A stretch of 64,000 nucleotides of DNA from Tolypothrix sp. PCC 7910 (lineage in GTDB: Bacteria; Cyanobacteriota; Cyanobacteriia; Cyanobacteriales; Nostocaceae). The position numbers and the translations under genes are program-made. Where the stretch lies: assembly GCF_011769525.1 (NCBI RefSeq), contig NZ_CP050440.1, positions 5,147,501 to 5,211,500 of the forward strand. Direction: 5' to 3'. The notes beneath the pieces were generated by a model, which ran no database searches, was not told the DNA's origin, and saw only the letters and a program-made list of their open reading frames with translations. Positions 8,996 to 19,800 of the stretch are shown here, in pieces. Position 1 is the first letter of the stretch, and every line of letters begins with the position of its first letter.

Positions 8996-11734
8996 TTAGT
9001 CAAGCGGATCGAAATGCTGCAAGATGAGCGCTATCACTATGACTGGCAAACCTATAGCTACACAAATGAGGGCTTGGGTAAATGTTAAAGGTGTGGTTTC
9101 AAAAACTTGGTTCATGATACTCCATTGACTGAACAGACATTGTAAGGTGACTACAACCACAATGCCAATTACAGGGGCGTAGGCTATGGGTTTGCGTTTA
9201 CCTTGAATTCTGGCAACTATAGATGGCACAAACTGGCTAATGCTGAGTAGATAAAAAACTTCTGCTGCTACTAACCCATTAATTGCCATTGTGCGAGCTA
9301 AGGCTTCATTGCCTGTAGTTTGCAGTATCCATTGAAAAACGCCAAAAATTACCAGCCAGTTGAAGAGAGAAATTGCCAAGATGCGCTGGAGTAAGCTACC
9401 CGATAACAGCCTTTCTCTGGGGTTGCGTGGTGGTTGTTGCATCACCCGTCGAGATTTTGGCTCAAAAGCGAGGGGAACAATCAAACCAACTGAACTCACC
9501 ATATTTAGCCAGAGAATTTGAATTGGTAAGATAGGAAGTGCGATCGCCAAAAAAATGGCAATCAAAATTGTCATAGATTCGCCAATGTTGATTGGTAGCA
9601 AGAAGGCGATCGCTTTGCGTAAGTTGCGATACACTCCCCGTCCTTCCTCTACAGCGGCTTCTATAGCAGCGAAGTTATCGTCTGTTAACAGCATATCTGC
9701 AGATTCTTTAGCAACTTCCGCTCCAGCTAAACCCATCGCTACACCAATATCTGCTTGCTTGAGCGCTGGTGCATCATTGACACCATCTCCAGTCATCGCC
9801 ACAATTTCACCTTGATGCTGCAAGGCTTTGACTAAACGCAATTTTTGTTCTGGTGCAACTCGCGCAAATACCCTACCTTGATCCGCTGCTTGGCTGAATT
9901 CTGCTTCATCCATCTGAGCTAATTGCTTTCCTGTAAACACCTGTTCTTCAGCCGAGCAAATTTCCATTTGGCGAGCGATCGCAGCTGCTGTGAGTGCATG
10001 ATCGCCGGTGATCATTTTTACTTGAATCCCAGCAGATTGACAAGCAGCAACAGCCGCGATCGCTTCTTCACGAGGCGGATCGATGATGCCTTGAAGTCCT
10101 AAAAATACTAGTCCTGTATCGATATCATGACGCTCCAAGAAACGCTTACCAGTAACTTTTTTACTGGCGAAGGCTAGCACTCGTAAACCTTGCTTTGCCA
10201 TCTGCGCCACTTCTTGTTCCACTACCGCAGGATTGAGTGCAGTTGGTTGTCCTTGAGCATTGAGCTGGCGATCGCAGCGTTGGAGAATAGCCTCTACAGA
10301 ACCTTTGACATAAATCACATTTTGTTTTTGCTGATTATCTAATTTATGCAAAGTCGCCATGTATTGAAATTGAGACTCAAAGGGAATAGTATCGATTCTC
10401 GGTAATTCTTCTGGGGTCAATCCCGCTTTATTAGCCACAGTAATCAATGCTCCCTCGGTGGGAGTTCCTACTAAACTCCACTGTTCGTCTTTCCATTCGA
10501 TGTGAGAATCGTTGCACAGCAATCCGGCCGATAGAGTTTCCCAGAGAGCAATCTGTCCTTCTGTATAGACATCAACAGGTTGGCGATTCAGCAAAATTTC
10601 GCCATCTGGAGCATAACCAATACCGCTAACAGTGTAGTGTTGTTCACCTGCGTAAATCCGCTGCACCGTCATCTGATTTTCGGTTAACGTGCCAGTTTTG
10701 TCAGAGCAGATAACGGTTGTACTTCCCAATGTTTCCACAGCAGGTAACTTGCGAATAATCGCGTTACGTCGCGCCATACGGGAAACGCCAATAGACAAAA
10801 TGACTGTGACAATTGCAGGTAAACCCTCAGGAATTGCGCTCACAACGAGGGCTACAGCAGCTTTGAAAACATCAATCCAAGATTCGCCTTGTCCTAATCC
10901 AACTGCAAAGGTGAGGGCAGCTAAACCTAAAATGGCATACAGTAAAGTTTTGCTTAACTTGTCAATATTCCTGGTGAGTGGTGTTTTCAACCCCGTGCTA
11001 CTTTCAATTAACTGCGAGATGCGGCCTGTTTCAGTAGCATCTGCGATCGCCACTACCATCCCTTCTGCTTGACCAAAGCTGACAAAACTCCCAGCATAAG
11101 CCATATTGCTGCGTTCGGCTAAGGGTGTGTCTACAGCCAGCGATGCAGTGGTTTTTTCTACTGGAACCGATTCTCCAGTTAAAGCCGACTCATCAACTTG
11201 TAACTCGCGCACAGTTAATAGCCGCAAATCTGCAGGTACTTTATCCCCAGAGGCTAATAGTACCAAATCTCCTACAACAAGTTCAGTGGAAGCCAAACGA
11301 GTTTTTTGACCGTCGCGAATCACAGTAGCTTCTGTAGTCACAGCTTGAGATAGAGCTGCGATCGCATCTTCTGCTTTTGATTCTTGAATGTAGCTAATGA
11401 TGACATTAATCAGGGTGACGCTAAAAATTACTCCTGCATCTATCCAATCTCGTAATAGTAAAGTCACCACTCCGGCCGCTATTAATATATAGAGCAGTGG
11501 TTGATGAAATTGCTCGATAAATTTTAGCCAAGGGCTTTTTCTCGCTTGAATATTCAATTGATTAGCACCCATCTGTTGATGCCGCTTGGTTGCTTCTTGA
11601 TGGCTCAAGCCTGCTTCTGAATGACTAACTAAGGTTTGCACAACCTCTGTTTCTGGTAGAGTATGCCATTCATAATTGAGTACATCTTTTGTGAGATGGC
11701 AATAATTATTTGTATTGATGGTATTTGCTGGCAT
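8996..11734 (-). CDS. P-type cation-transporting ATPase
   Basis: This 912-residue P2-type membrane pump couples ATP hydrolysis to cation transport. It has an N-terminal cation ATPase domain (about 20-90), the actuator motif TGES (186-189), M4 PEGL (302-305), phosphorylated Asp345 in DKTGTLT, the hinge motif TGDGVNDAP and a C-terminal block of transmembrane helices. Overall it resembles Ca2+/Na+ type II pumps. The M6 region reads NMVSSVGL where SERCA pumps have NxxTD, so the usual ion-binding Asp is missing and the ion is uncertain. An AGGA ribosome site precedes the ATG. The 177-codon gene upstream (11838-12368) is on the same strand 103 bases away, and the two are probably co-transcribed. 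Confidence 0.92.
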   Translation of the reverse strand: MPANTINTNNYCHLTKDVLNYEWHTLPETEVVQTLVSHSEAGLSHQEATKRHQQMGANQLNIQARKSPWLKFIEQFHQPLLYILIAAGVVTLLLRDWIDAGVIFSVTLINVIISYIQESKAEDAIAALSQAVTTEATVIRDGQKTRLASTELVVGDLVLLASGDKVPADLRLLTVRELQVDESALTGESVPVEKTTASLAVDTPLAERSNMAYAGSFVSFGQAEGMVVAIADATETGRISQLIESSTGLKTPLTRNIDKLSKTLLYAILGLAALTFAVGLGQGESWIDVFKAAVALVVSAIPEGLPAIVTVILSIGVSRMARRNAIIRKLPAVETLGSTTVICSDKTGTLTENQMTVQRIYAGEQHYTVSGIGYAPDGEILLNRQPVDVYTEGQIALWETLSAGLLCNDSHIEWKDEQWSLVGTPTEGALITVANKAGLTPEELPRIDTIPFESQFQYMATLHKLDNQQKQNVIYVKGSVEAILQRCDRQLNAQGQPTALNPAVVEQEVAQMAKQGLRVLAFASKKVTGKRFLERHDIDTGLVFLGLQGIIDPPREEAIAAVAACQSAGIQVKMITGDHALTAAAIARQMEICSAEEQVFTGKQLAQMDEAEFSQAADQGRVFARVAPEQKLRLVKALQHQGEIVAMTGDGVNDAPALKQADIGVAMGLAGAEVAKESADMLLTDDNFAAIEAAVEEGRGVYRNLRKAIAFLLPINIGESMTILIAIFLAIALPILPIQILWLNMVSSVGLIVPLAFEPKSRRVMQQPPRNPRERLLSGSLLQRILAISLFNWLVIFGVFQWILQTTGNEALARTMAINGLVAAEVFYLLSISQFVPSIVARIQGKRKPIAYAPVIGIVVVVTLQCLFSQWSIMNQVFETTPLTFTQALICVAIGLPVIVIALILQHFDPLD

Positions 11735-11837
11735 TTCTACATCCTGATTTAACTATCTATTGCAGTAATTTTTTGTTCAAATTCATCAGCTTTAATTTCT
11801 TTGGAAATCTGTAGTTTTTTAGTTAAAATTGCTGTAG

Positions 11838-12368
11838 CTACAGTATTCTTTCGCTCAGTTCATAAATATGCCACTCTCGCACACCCCAGTAGCGAAGAAT
11901 ATATTCTGCTTGCTGAATTTCGTCTGCTGTCCCCTCTATCTTTACCAAGAAATCTTCGCTAGGCTGCCAAAGTTTAACTTGATTTTCAGGAGCAAACCAA
12001 CCTTGAAATGCACCACATAAACTACCAAATATTGCACTTGATCCACCCGCCAGTAATGTAGTTAAAACAGATTCAACCGCTAATGCAGGGCCAAAACCGG
12101 GAATCATTAAAATACCAAGTCCAGTGGTAAATGCTAACACTCCTCCTGCTGTCCCTCCTTTAATTGCACCTGCCTTAGCTCCTTCAATAGGAGTCACAAT
12201 TTGATTACCGGAATGAGTATTGTGCAACTTTTTTTGTTTTGATTCCGTAGCAAATACAGAAATTTTTTGCATAGGAAAGTCAATCGCTATCAGTTCATCA
12301 AGCACTTGTGTTACAGCCTGACGATTAGAAATAATGCCTATAGCATTTTTTACGGAATTGGCATTCAT
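11838..12368 (-). CDS. General-stress-like protein with glycine-zipper segment
   Basis: 176 residues. The N-terminal part (SVKNAIGIISNRQAVTQVL...) resembles the GSP17M-like domain of general stress proteins. The centre (about 65-120) is a Gly/Ala-rich hydrophobic stretch (GAKAGAIKGGTAGG, GLGILMIPGFGPA) that probably inserts in or packs on a membrane. The C-terminus (VKIEGTADEIQQAEYIL) returns to a small alpha/beta fold. I start at ATG 12368, with AGGAG eight bases upstream; a GTG one codon earlier is also in frame. Its position before the P-type ATPase suggests a shared response to ion or osmotic stress, which is inference. Confidence 0.7.
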   Translation of the reverse strand: MNANSVKNAIGIISNRQAVTQVLDELIAIDFPMQKISVFATESKQKKLHNTHSGNQIVTPIEGAKAGAIKGGTAGGVLAFTTGLGILMIPGFGPALAVESVLTTLLAGGSSAIFGSLCGAFQGWFAPENQVKLWQPSEDFLVKIEGTADEIQQAEYILRYWGVREWHIYELSERIL

Positions 12369-12371
12369 CAC

Positions 12372-12855
12372 AACTTCTCCTCTGTAAATAATTAATTTAA
12401 AAAATTAGTGTTATTTAAATATAAATAGGTAAAATGCTAGCGAAATAATATTGATTTGTTCAAAACTATCTCTTTTATTCCTGATTTGCGTCATCAGCAA
12501 TGATTTTAAGAAATAGCATCGGAATGCTATAATTTTCCAGCAGAAGTAACTGTAGAGTTAAGCATGATTTTTAACCCTCAGTTCGATTATTTTTACTCAC
12601 ATCCTTTTTTTAGGATTACAGATAAATGTGAATGAAAAGTGAACGCGGATGCTCTTGAAAAGAATATCTATGAATTAATTTCACGTAGGATGCGTTAGTG
12701 ATAGCGTAACGCATCAAGGCTGAGAATATAGTGCGTTACGGCTTAGTGAGTTTTTTTCAGAAATCAAATTATGTTTGCGACACATTGATATATCCTAGAG
12801 GGCAAGGCATTGCCATGCCCCTACCAATGATGTTGTATTCTATTTTCAAAACGCC
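12372..12855. other. Spacer between ilvD and the stress-protein operon
   Basis: 484 bases. It carries the promoter of the 12368-8996 operon at its left side, a GCGTTA palindrome at 12689-12715, and otherwise A/T-rich sequence. No gene is supported. Confidence 0.45.
12668..12715. repeat. GATGCGTTA palindromic dispersed repeat, copy 1
   Basis: GATGCGTTA (12689-12697) and TAACGCATC (12707-12715) flank a 9-base loop. The left flank TTTCACGTAG is shared with copies at 41240-41289 and 53171-53214, all in the same orientation. Confidence 0.75.
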
Positions 12856-14559
12856 TTACTTAAATAAATCCAAGTCTGTGACAGCACCAACACTGCTGGA
12901 GGAAACTAACTTAGCATATTTAGCTAAGGTGCCTTTTGTATAACGAGGTGGACGAGGTTGCCATTTAGCGCGGCGACTGGCTAATTCTGCATCGGAAATA
13001 TTGATTTGCAGTAAGCGAGAATGAGCATCGATAGTGATGCGATCGCCTTCTTCAACTAGCGCGATCGCACCACCAACGGCGGCTTCGGGAGCAACATGAC
13101 CAACTACCATTCCGTAAGTACCACCGGAAAAGCGTCCATCGGTAATTAACCCAACTGCATCACCTAAACCTGCACCAATAATTGCAGAGGTGGGTGCTAA
13201 CATTTCTCGCATCCCCGGGCCGCCTTTGGGGCCTTCATAGCGAACAATAATTACATCACCAGCTTGGATTTTATTTGCCAGGATGGCATCTAAGCATTCT
13301 TCCTCGGAGTCAAATACCCTCGCTGGCCCGGTAATACAGGGATTTTTCACTCCGGTAATTTTAGCTACTGCTCCCTCGGTAGCGAGATTTCCTTTTAAGA
13401 TGGCTAAGTGACCTTGAGCATACATCGGGTTATTCCACGGACGAATCACATCTTGATTGCTGGGTGGTTCATCGGGGATATCTGCTAAAACTTCAGCGAT
13501 AGTTTTACCTGTGATGGTGATACAGTCGCCGTGGAGTAAACCATGCACAAGTAACATCTTCATGACTTGGGGAATACCGCCTACTTTGTGCAAATCTGTA
13601 GCCACATATCTACCGCTAGGTTTTAAATCGCACAATACAGGTACGCGACCGCGGATAGTTTCAAAGTCATCTAGACTCAGTTCTATACCAGCTGCATGAG
13701 CGATCGCGAGAAAATGTAATACAGAATTTGTAGAACCACCCACAGCCATAATTACAGAGATGGCGTTTTCTATAGATTTGCGGGTGATAATTTGTCTGGG
13801 TAAAGTTTGATTGCGAATTGCTTCTACTAATACTTTGGCTGATTTTTCTGTACTGTCGGCTATTTCATCGTCTTCAGCTGCCATTGTAGAAGAATAAGGC
13901 AAACTCATTCCCATCGCTTCAAAAGCAGAAGACATGGTGTTGGCTGTATACATCCCTCCGCAGGAACCAGAACCCGGACAAGCTTGACGTTCAATTGCTA
14001 ATAGTTCATCTTCGTCAATTTTATTGGCGCTGTATTCACCAACAGCCTCAAAAGAACTGACAATCGTCAAATCTTTACCCTTGTGCTGTCCGGGTTTGAT
14101 AGTGCCACCATAAACAAAAATAGCAGGGATATTCATCCGAGCGATCGCAATCATTGCCCCTGGCATATTCTTATCACAACCGCCGATGGCAATCACTCCG
14201 TCCATACTTTGACCATTACAGGCGGTTTCAATGGAGTCAGCAATTACTTCTCGTGACACTAGGGAATATTTCATCCCCTCAGTTCCCATAGATATGCCAT
14301 CACTAATGGTAATTGTGCCGAACATTTGCGGCATTGCCCCAGCTAGTTTAATTCCCTGTTCAGCTCTTTGTGCGAGCCGATTAATTCCCATGTTGCAGGG
14401 AGTGATAGTGCTGTAGGAATTCGCCACACCCACAATTGCTTTATTAAAATCCCCATCTTGGAAACCAACTGCACGCAGCATCGCTCGATTTGGCGCTCGT
14501 TGCACTCCTTGCGTAACGGCTTTACTGCGAAAATTTTCGGTGATTGTTTTCTCAGACAT
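12856..14559 (-). CDS. ilvD: Dihydroxy-acid dehydratase
   Basis: This 567-residue enzyme (from the chosen start) dehydrates dihydroxy acids to 2-keto acids in valine, isoleucine and pantothenate synthesis. The iron-sulfur ligand motifs GGCDKNMPG and [16 protein letters not shown] are intact, as are the late RFSGGTYG and [11 protein letters not shown] motifs. Length fits the IlvD/Edd family. I place the start at ATG 14559 ([10 protein letters not shown]), preceded by GAGG eight bases away. The longer frame to 14622 adds residues unlike the family and would run into the LysR promoter. The LysR gene at 14664 is divergent and may control it. Confidence 0.95.
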   Translation of the reverse strand: MSEKTITENFRSKAVTQGVQRAPNRAMLRAVGFQDGDFNKAIVGVANSYSTITPCNMGINRLAQRAEQGIKLAGAMPQMFGTITISDGISMGTEGMKYSLVSREVIADSIETACNGQSMDGVIAIGGCDKNMPGAMIAIARMNIPAIFVYGGTIKPGQHKGKDLTIVSSFEAVGEYSANKIDEDELLAIERQACPGSGSCGGMYTANTMSSAFEAMGMSLPYSSTMAAEDDEIADSTEKSAKVLVEAIRNQTLPRQIITRKSIENAISVIMAVGGSTNSVLHFLAIAHAAGIELSLDDFETIRGRVPVLCDLKPSGRYVATDLHKVGGIPQVMKMLLVHGLLHGDCITITGKTIAEVLADIPDEPPSNQDVIRPWNNPMYAQGHLAILKGNLATEGAVAKITGVKNPCITGPARVFDSEEECLDAILANKIQAGDVIIVRYEGPKGGPGMREMLAPTSAIIGAGLGDAVGLITDGRFSGGTYGMVVGHVAPEAAVGGAIALVEEGDRITIDAHSRLLQINISDAELASRRAKWQPRPPRYTKGTLAKYAKLVSSSSVGAVTDLDLFK

Positions 14560-14663
14560 TGCTCTAGCCTCGTTCAACATGGTTGTACGAGTATGATATG
14601 TATACTTTTTTGAGATGTCCAATATATATTTATTTAAAATTGATATCTTTTAAATATTAAAAA

Positions 14664-15545
14664 ATGGAACTACGACACCTGCGTTACTTTATTGCTGTAG
14701 CTGAAGAACTACATTTCAGTAAAGCTGCAGAAAGGCTGCACATAGCGCAACCGCCTCTCAGCCAACAAATTCAGCAGCTAGAAACAGAACTAGGAGTAGA
14801 ACTTTTTCATCGCAAAACCAAACGACAGGTACAGCTAACAGAAGCGGGTAAGGTTTTTTTACAAGAAGCTTATGGATTATTACTACAACTAGAAACTGCG
14901 ATCGCACTAACTCAAAGGATTGGTAGAGGTCAAACTGGTCAACTACGAATAGGATTTACAAGTTTGGTAATCTACGAATTATTACCCTTAATTTTGCGCC
15001 AATTTCGCGAGCAATTTCCCGACGTAGAACTAGTTTTACGAGAGTTAACTACCAGTCAACAGGAGCAAGCAATCAGAGATTCCGTAATTCATGTGGGTTT
15101 TGCTCATCCACCCTTAGAAGATGACACGCTATCTTATCAATCTATTCACCAGCAAACTTTAGTTGTAGCTTTACCGTCAAATCATTCCTTAGCTCAAGCA
15201 GAACATATTCAGGTGCAGGAATTAGAGGATGAGCCTTTGATTATGTTTCCTCGTTATCTAGCACCAGGACTTTACGATTCGATTATGAGTCTTTTTCGGC
15301 AGAGAAATATTAAACCGCAAATTACTCAGGAAGCAGTTCAAATGCAAACCATTATTGGCTTAGTATCTGCTGGAATGGGTGTAGCGATTACACCATCTGT
15401 TCTGCAAGATCTGCAACGGTCTGGAGTCACTTATCGTCCTCTACGAGAACAAGCACCTGTAATCGAAACTGCTGTCATCTGGCACGAAAATAGTCTCACA
15501 CCTCTTGTAGAGAATTTTTTACACTTCACGCAAAAGTTTATCTGA
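14664..15545 (+). CDS. LysR-family transcriptional regulator
   Basis: 293 residues. A winged helix-turn-helix occupies about 3-62 (LRHLRYFIAVAEELHFSKAAERLHIAQPPLSQQI), with a linker helix to about 90 and a periplasmic-binding-like effector domain from about 92 to the end. The helix-turn-helix resembles the AlsR/BenM group. It is divergent from ilvD across a ~104-bp gap, the classic arrangement for a LysR protein controlling its neighbour. Branched-chain intermediates would be natural effectors, but nothing in the sequence identifies the ligand. The gap includes the A/T-rich ATATATTTATTTAAAATTG, with no clear T-N11-A box that I can defend. Confidence 0.93.
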   Translation: MELRHLRYFIAVAEELHFSKAAERLHIAQPPLSQQIQQLETELGVELFHRKTKRQVQLTEAGKVFLQEAYGLLLQLETAIALTQRIGRGQTGQLRIGFTSLVIYELLPLILRQFREQFPDVELVLRELTTSQQEQAIRDSVIHVGFAHPPLEDDTLSYQSIHQQTLVVALPSNHSLAQAEHIQVQELEDEPLIMFPRYLAPGLYDSIMSLFRQRNIKPQITQEAVQMQTIIGLVSAGMGVAITPSVLQDLQRSGVTYRPLREQAPVIETAVIWHENSLTPLVENFLHFTQKFI

Positions 15546-15718
15546 TTTCTCCAATATGTCTTGTTCGCTATTCTTTTTTCAACAACTCCAGTTCTCAATA
15601 CCAGTTAAGTAAGCCAGTGGGAAAAACCAAACTAAATTAAGAAAGGTAAACAAAGCTATAACCCTCTTCCCTCCTGCCTAGCCTGCGGCAACGCTTGCGC
15701 GAACTGCCTCCTGCTTCA

Positions 15719-16870
15719 TCATTGGTGTGGCTGGTAGATGTTATTGTTTTCAATTTTTAAAGCTGGTAGGATAACGGTAAATGTTGTACCTACTCCCAGA
15801 TTGCTATCAACAAAGATTTTGCCCCCATGTGCATCAACACACTTTTTGGTAATCGATAAACCCAAGCCTGTACCGGGAATTTTGTTAACATTAATTCCTC
15901 GATGAAAAGGTGTAAATAGCTTTGCCAAATCCTTTTCTGTGAGTCCAATTCCTTGGTCTTGAATTTGAAATTCCACGTAATCTGGCTCACAGCGTAAGTT
16001 AAATATAACTTGGCTGTCGTTTGGGGAATATTTCAAGGCATTTTCTAGTAAGTTGTTAAGGATATGTTGTAATAGGTTAGGATCGAGTTCATAAAAAAGA
16101 TTTGCTGTTTCATCACATCCCGAAACATTTAAAACCAATCTATCTGTATTTTGAGCACGGGATTGTAAATCCTCTACTAAGAAAGAGCAAAACTGGGAAA
16201 TATTAATTGGTGTTGGTTGACAATGAAACTGCTCTTGTTCTACTTGACCTAGAACCAACACATCTGTAATTAATTGCGCCATGTGCTGGATAGCTGCTTT
16301 ACCCCGTTCAATATGAGCTTGTCGTTTTTGGGGATTGAGTACATCTGGTTGTTCTAAGAGTTCTAGTGTCAACAGAATAGAACTTAAGGGATTGCGAAAT
16401 TCATGGGAAACAATGGACACAAATTGGGATTTAAGCTCATTTAGCCGTTTTTCTGTTTGTAGTGCTTGCCGAATTGCTTGTTCGGCAACATGGTTAGCTA
16501 AAGCTACTTGAATCGCAATAATCAGATCTTGTTCTTCAAAAGGTTTAACGATATAGCCGTAGGGATGGGTAGCGATCGCTTCTGTTAAAGTTGACTCATC
16601 GGCATGGGCAGTTAGAAATACAACAGGTATCTGAAACTGTTGGCGAATTTGATCTGCTGCCTCAATTCCGCTTTTGTCGCCTTGCAGGTAAATATCCATC
16701 AAAACTAGATCTGGTTTGTTTGTAGCAACTAGTTCCAAAGCTTTTTCGGCAGAATTAGCAGTACCAGAGACGTTGTATCCTAACTTTTTCAAATGCTGTT
16801 TGATATCTAAAGCAATTACCCATTCATCTTCAACAATTAGGATAGTGGGTTTAGAAGAATGTTGTGGCAT
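15719..16870 (-). CDS. Response regulator-histidine kinase hybrid (REC-HisKA-HATPase)
   Basis: 383 residues. A receiver domain (about 8-125) has acidic-pocket residues in VEDEW and phospho-acceptor Asp59 (LVLMDIY). A dimerisation domain follows with His156 (IVSHEFRNPL), then an HATPase domain (about 250-375) with the N, G1 (DQGIGL) and G2 (GTGLGLSI) boxes. There is no sensor domain or membrane segment, so input probably comes through the receiver. It starts six bases after the stop of the large kinase at 16877-20656, indicating one transcript and probably one pathway. Confidence 0.92.
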   Translation of the reverse strand: MPQHSSKPTILIVEDEWVIALDIKQHLKKLGYNVSGTANSAEKALELVATNKPDLVLMDIYLQGDKSGIEAADQIRQQFQIPVVFLTAHADESTLTEAIATHPYGYIVKPFEEQDLIIAIQVALANHVAEQAIRQALQTEKRLNELKSQFVSIVSHEFRNPLSSILLTLELLEQPDVLNPQKRQAHIERGKAAIQHMAQLITDVLVLGQVEQEQFHCQPTPINISQFCSFLVEDLQSRAQNTDRLVLNVSGCDETANLFYELDPNLLQHILNNLLENALKYSPNDSQVIFNLRCEPDYVEFQIQDQGIGLTEKDLAKLFTPFHRGINVNKIPGTGLGLSITKKCVDAHGGKIFVDSNLGVGTTFTVILPALKIENNNIYQPHQ

Positions 16871-16876
16871 ATCATG

Positions 16877-19800
16877 TTACAACCTTTTTTTCAAGAAAAT
16901 CTTAAACTGGCTGCCTCCTTGTCTATATAGTTGCAGTGTACCTCCAAGTTGTTCTACTAAACCGTGTATAAGTTGCATTCCCAAGGAAGTAGTACACTGA
17001 GGATCAATATCTACAGGTATGCCAATTCCATTATCTTTGACAACTAGGCAATAATATTCAGGATCGTACAGCCAAAATTGCAGCGTAATTTCGCCTTTTT
17101 GGTTGGGGAAGGCATATTTTAAGGCATTAGAAATTAGCTCATTAATGATTAAGCCGCAAGGAACAGCAGCATCTAGATCTAGCTCTAACTCGCTCACCTC
17201 AATAACAAAACGGATATTTGATTTATTCGAGGTATAAGAGCGCACTAAATCGCTGACCAGGTGTTCCACGTAAGTTGCGAAGTTAATCCGAGCCAGGTTT
17301 TCTGAACGATAGAGACGCTCGTGGACTAGTGCCATTGTTTTGACTCGACGCTGGCTTTCGGTGAGTAATTTAAGTACTGCAGGGTCATCAATGCTACTGG
17401 ACTGCAGACTTAACAGACTAGAAACCATTTGCATATTATTTTTGACCCGGTGATACACCTCCCGCAATAAAACTTCTTTTTCCTTAAGAGATGCTCGGAT
17501 CTGTTGTTCAATTTGTCGGCGTTCTTGCAGTTCGGTTTGTAGTTGCTTGTAAAGTTCAGACTGCTGAATAGCGATCGCCAATTGGTTTGCTATTTGTTGC
17601 AATAGATCTATCTCCCAAGGTTGCCAAGAGCGAGGAGCCGCATTTTGGTAAACTGCTAATAACCCCCACAGATTTTCTCCAAAGAAAATAGGAGCGATCG
17701 CATAGGCTCTAGCCTGAAATTTTTCTAGAATCGCAATATGGCAATCCTGATGCCCAACCGTGTAAATATCCGCAACAGCAAAGGTTTCGTAATTTTTGTA
17801 GCGTCCTCCTTGGGTTTCTTGCAAATAAGTATCTTCCCACAGTGGTTTGATGTTGGGTTGAACCAGTTTCACCCAACCTGGGGCAACTGATTCGACAATA
17901 AAGTTGCCACTCCAATCGGCATTGAAACGATAAACCGCCACCCGATCAACTTGCAATGTTTGCCTGACTTCATTGACAGCAGTTGTGAGGATGGCATCTA
18001 AATCTAGAGACTGACGAATTTCGTGGGTAACAAGTCGGAGTAATCGTTCTTGCCTAGCTTGCTGTCGGATAGCTGCTTCTGCCTGTTTGCGATCGCTCAC
18101 GTCTAGCAAAACTCCATGCCAAGCAAAAGCTCCGTTGTCCCGTGGTTCAACTTGAGAATTGATTTGCAGCCATTTGAGCCTTCCCGAGGGAGTAATGATG
18201 CGATATTCCATGAAAAAAGGTTCTAAGTTCTGGATGCAACGAGCCATTAAGGCAGCGCGCTTGGGTAGATCAGCTGGATGAATGAGCTTGAGTAAACAGG
18301 AAGCATCTTGCATTGCTTGCTCTGCTGTTACCTCCAGGATAGATTTACAGGCTGGGCTGATATATTCAAACCAAATGTGACCATTGGCTTCTTGAACCAT
18401 TGTGTAAACTACTACGGAAATCTTTTGGCTAAAATTCTGCAACCACCTTTCGCTGCGTCGCAAAGCGGCTTCTGATTGTTTGCGATTGGTGATATCCATA
18501 GCAATTCCCATTAGCCGCACAGGTTTTCCTTGTTTATCCAGTACACAAGCGCCTCTGGCATACAACCAATGCATACTGCCATCTCGCCAGATTAGACGAT
18601 ACTCGATGTCATAGGAAGAACCTTGTGTTAAGGCTTGCCGGACTTCTTGCACCACATAGTCTTGATCCTCGGGATGAACACAATTCAAGAACAACTCGAA
18701 GGTCGGATAAGGACTAATTTCTTTGCCGTTTAGATCTAGAACACGACCTTGAGCATCGCTTTGAAAGCCAAATAGCTGATATTCTTCAGGCGACCAGTGG
18801 ACGATGTTCTTCTCTATATCCCAGTCCCAAGTTCCCATTTTGGCGGCAGAAAGCGCCATTTGGAGTTTAGCAGTTCGTTCTTGAACTCGCTGTTCTAGCT
18901 CTTGGTTGAGTTGTTGCAATGCAGCTTCAGCACGTTGGCGATCGCGCAGTTCTTGCTGCACTTGTTGATAGAGTTGTGCTTGCTGAATTGCGATCGCTAA
19001 CTGATCTGCTATTTTTCCAGCGATTTCTGTCTCTTTTTGGCTCCAAGGCGCTTCTGTAGCAGGCTTAGATATCGATAAGCTGCCCCAAATTTTACCGTTA
19101 ACAACAATGGGTGTTAACAACCATGCAGGAGGAGCAAGCTGTGAAATCTTGAGATTAATTGGATCTTGAATGCTATCTAATGTATCTACCTGCACTACCC
19201 GGAGTTGTTTGAGTTGTGCAGCATAGGGGTTGTCTTGATCGGGAATTTCTAACCCTGTTGTATCTGTTAGTGATGCATCTTGGCGATGAGCTGCCAGCAC
19301 TTGCCAACATTGGCGTTCTGGTAAATACTGCACAATAGTAGTTCTCTGAAGCCCCAACAATTGAGTAATTTCAGCTATTGTGGTAAAAAAAATCGTCGAT
19401 AAATCCAGGGAACTACGAATTCTCTGGACTACTCGATTTAAAGTTTGTTCTTGCTGTGCCTGAAGCTGTAAAGCAATTTGGGCGGCTTTGCGCTCGGTAA
19501 CATCTCGTGAAATACATAGTATTGACTCAATCACGTTGTCACGAGTCAACTCAGGTGCAATTACCATTTCAAAGGAACGCACTCCTTTCAGTGTCGGGGT
19601 TTCAAATTCAATAATCTGCTTTTGCCCTGTTTCTAGTAGCGCTTGGGCCGCAGTTTCCCAAGAGTTAATCATTGCCTCTGGCATTCCTAATTCCCGGCAG
19701 GTTTTACCTAAAAACACTTCTTTAGGAATACCTGTGAGTTTTGTGAGGGCTGGACTAGTGTAAAGATGTCGTAACTGGGTATCGAAGCGTTCAATAATAT

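Noticed and set aside
10689-11072. 127-codon plus-strand frame opposite the P-type ATPase
   Set aside because: It is an antisense shadow of a gene whose motifs are all in the minus-strand frame.
14560-14622. N-terminal extension of ilvD
   Set aside because: The added residues do not look like the family, and a good ribosome site precedes the ATG at 14559.
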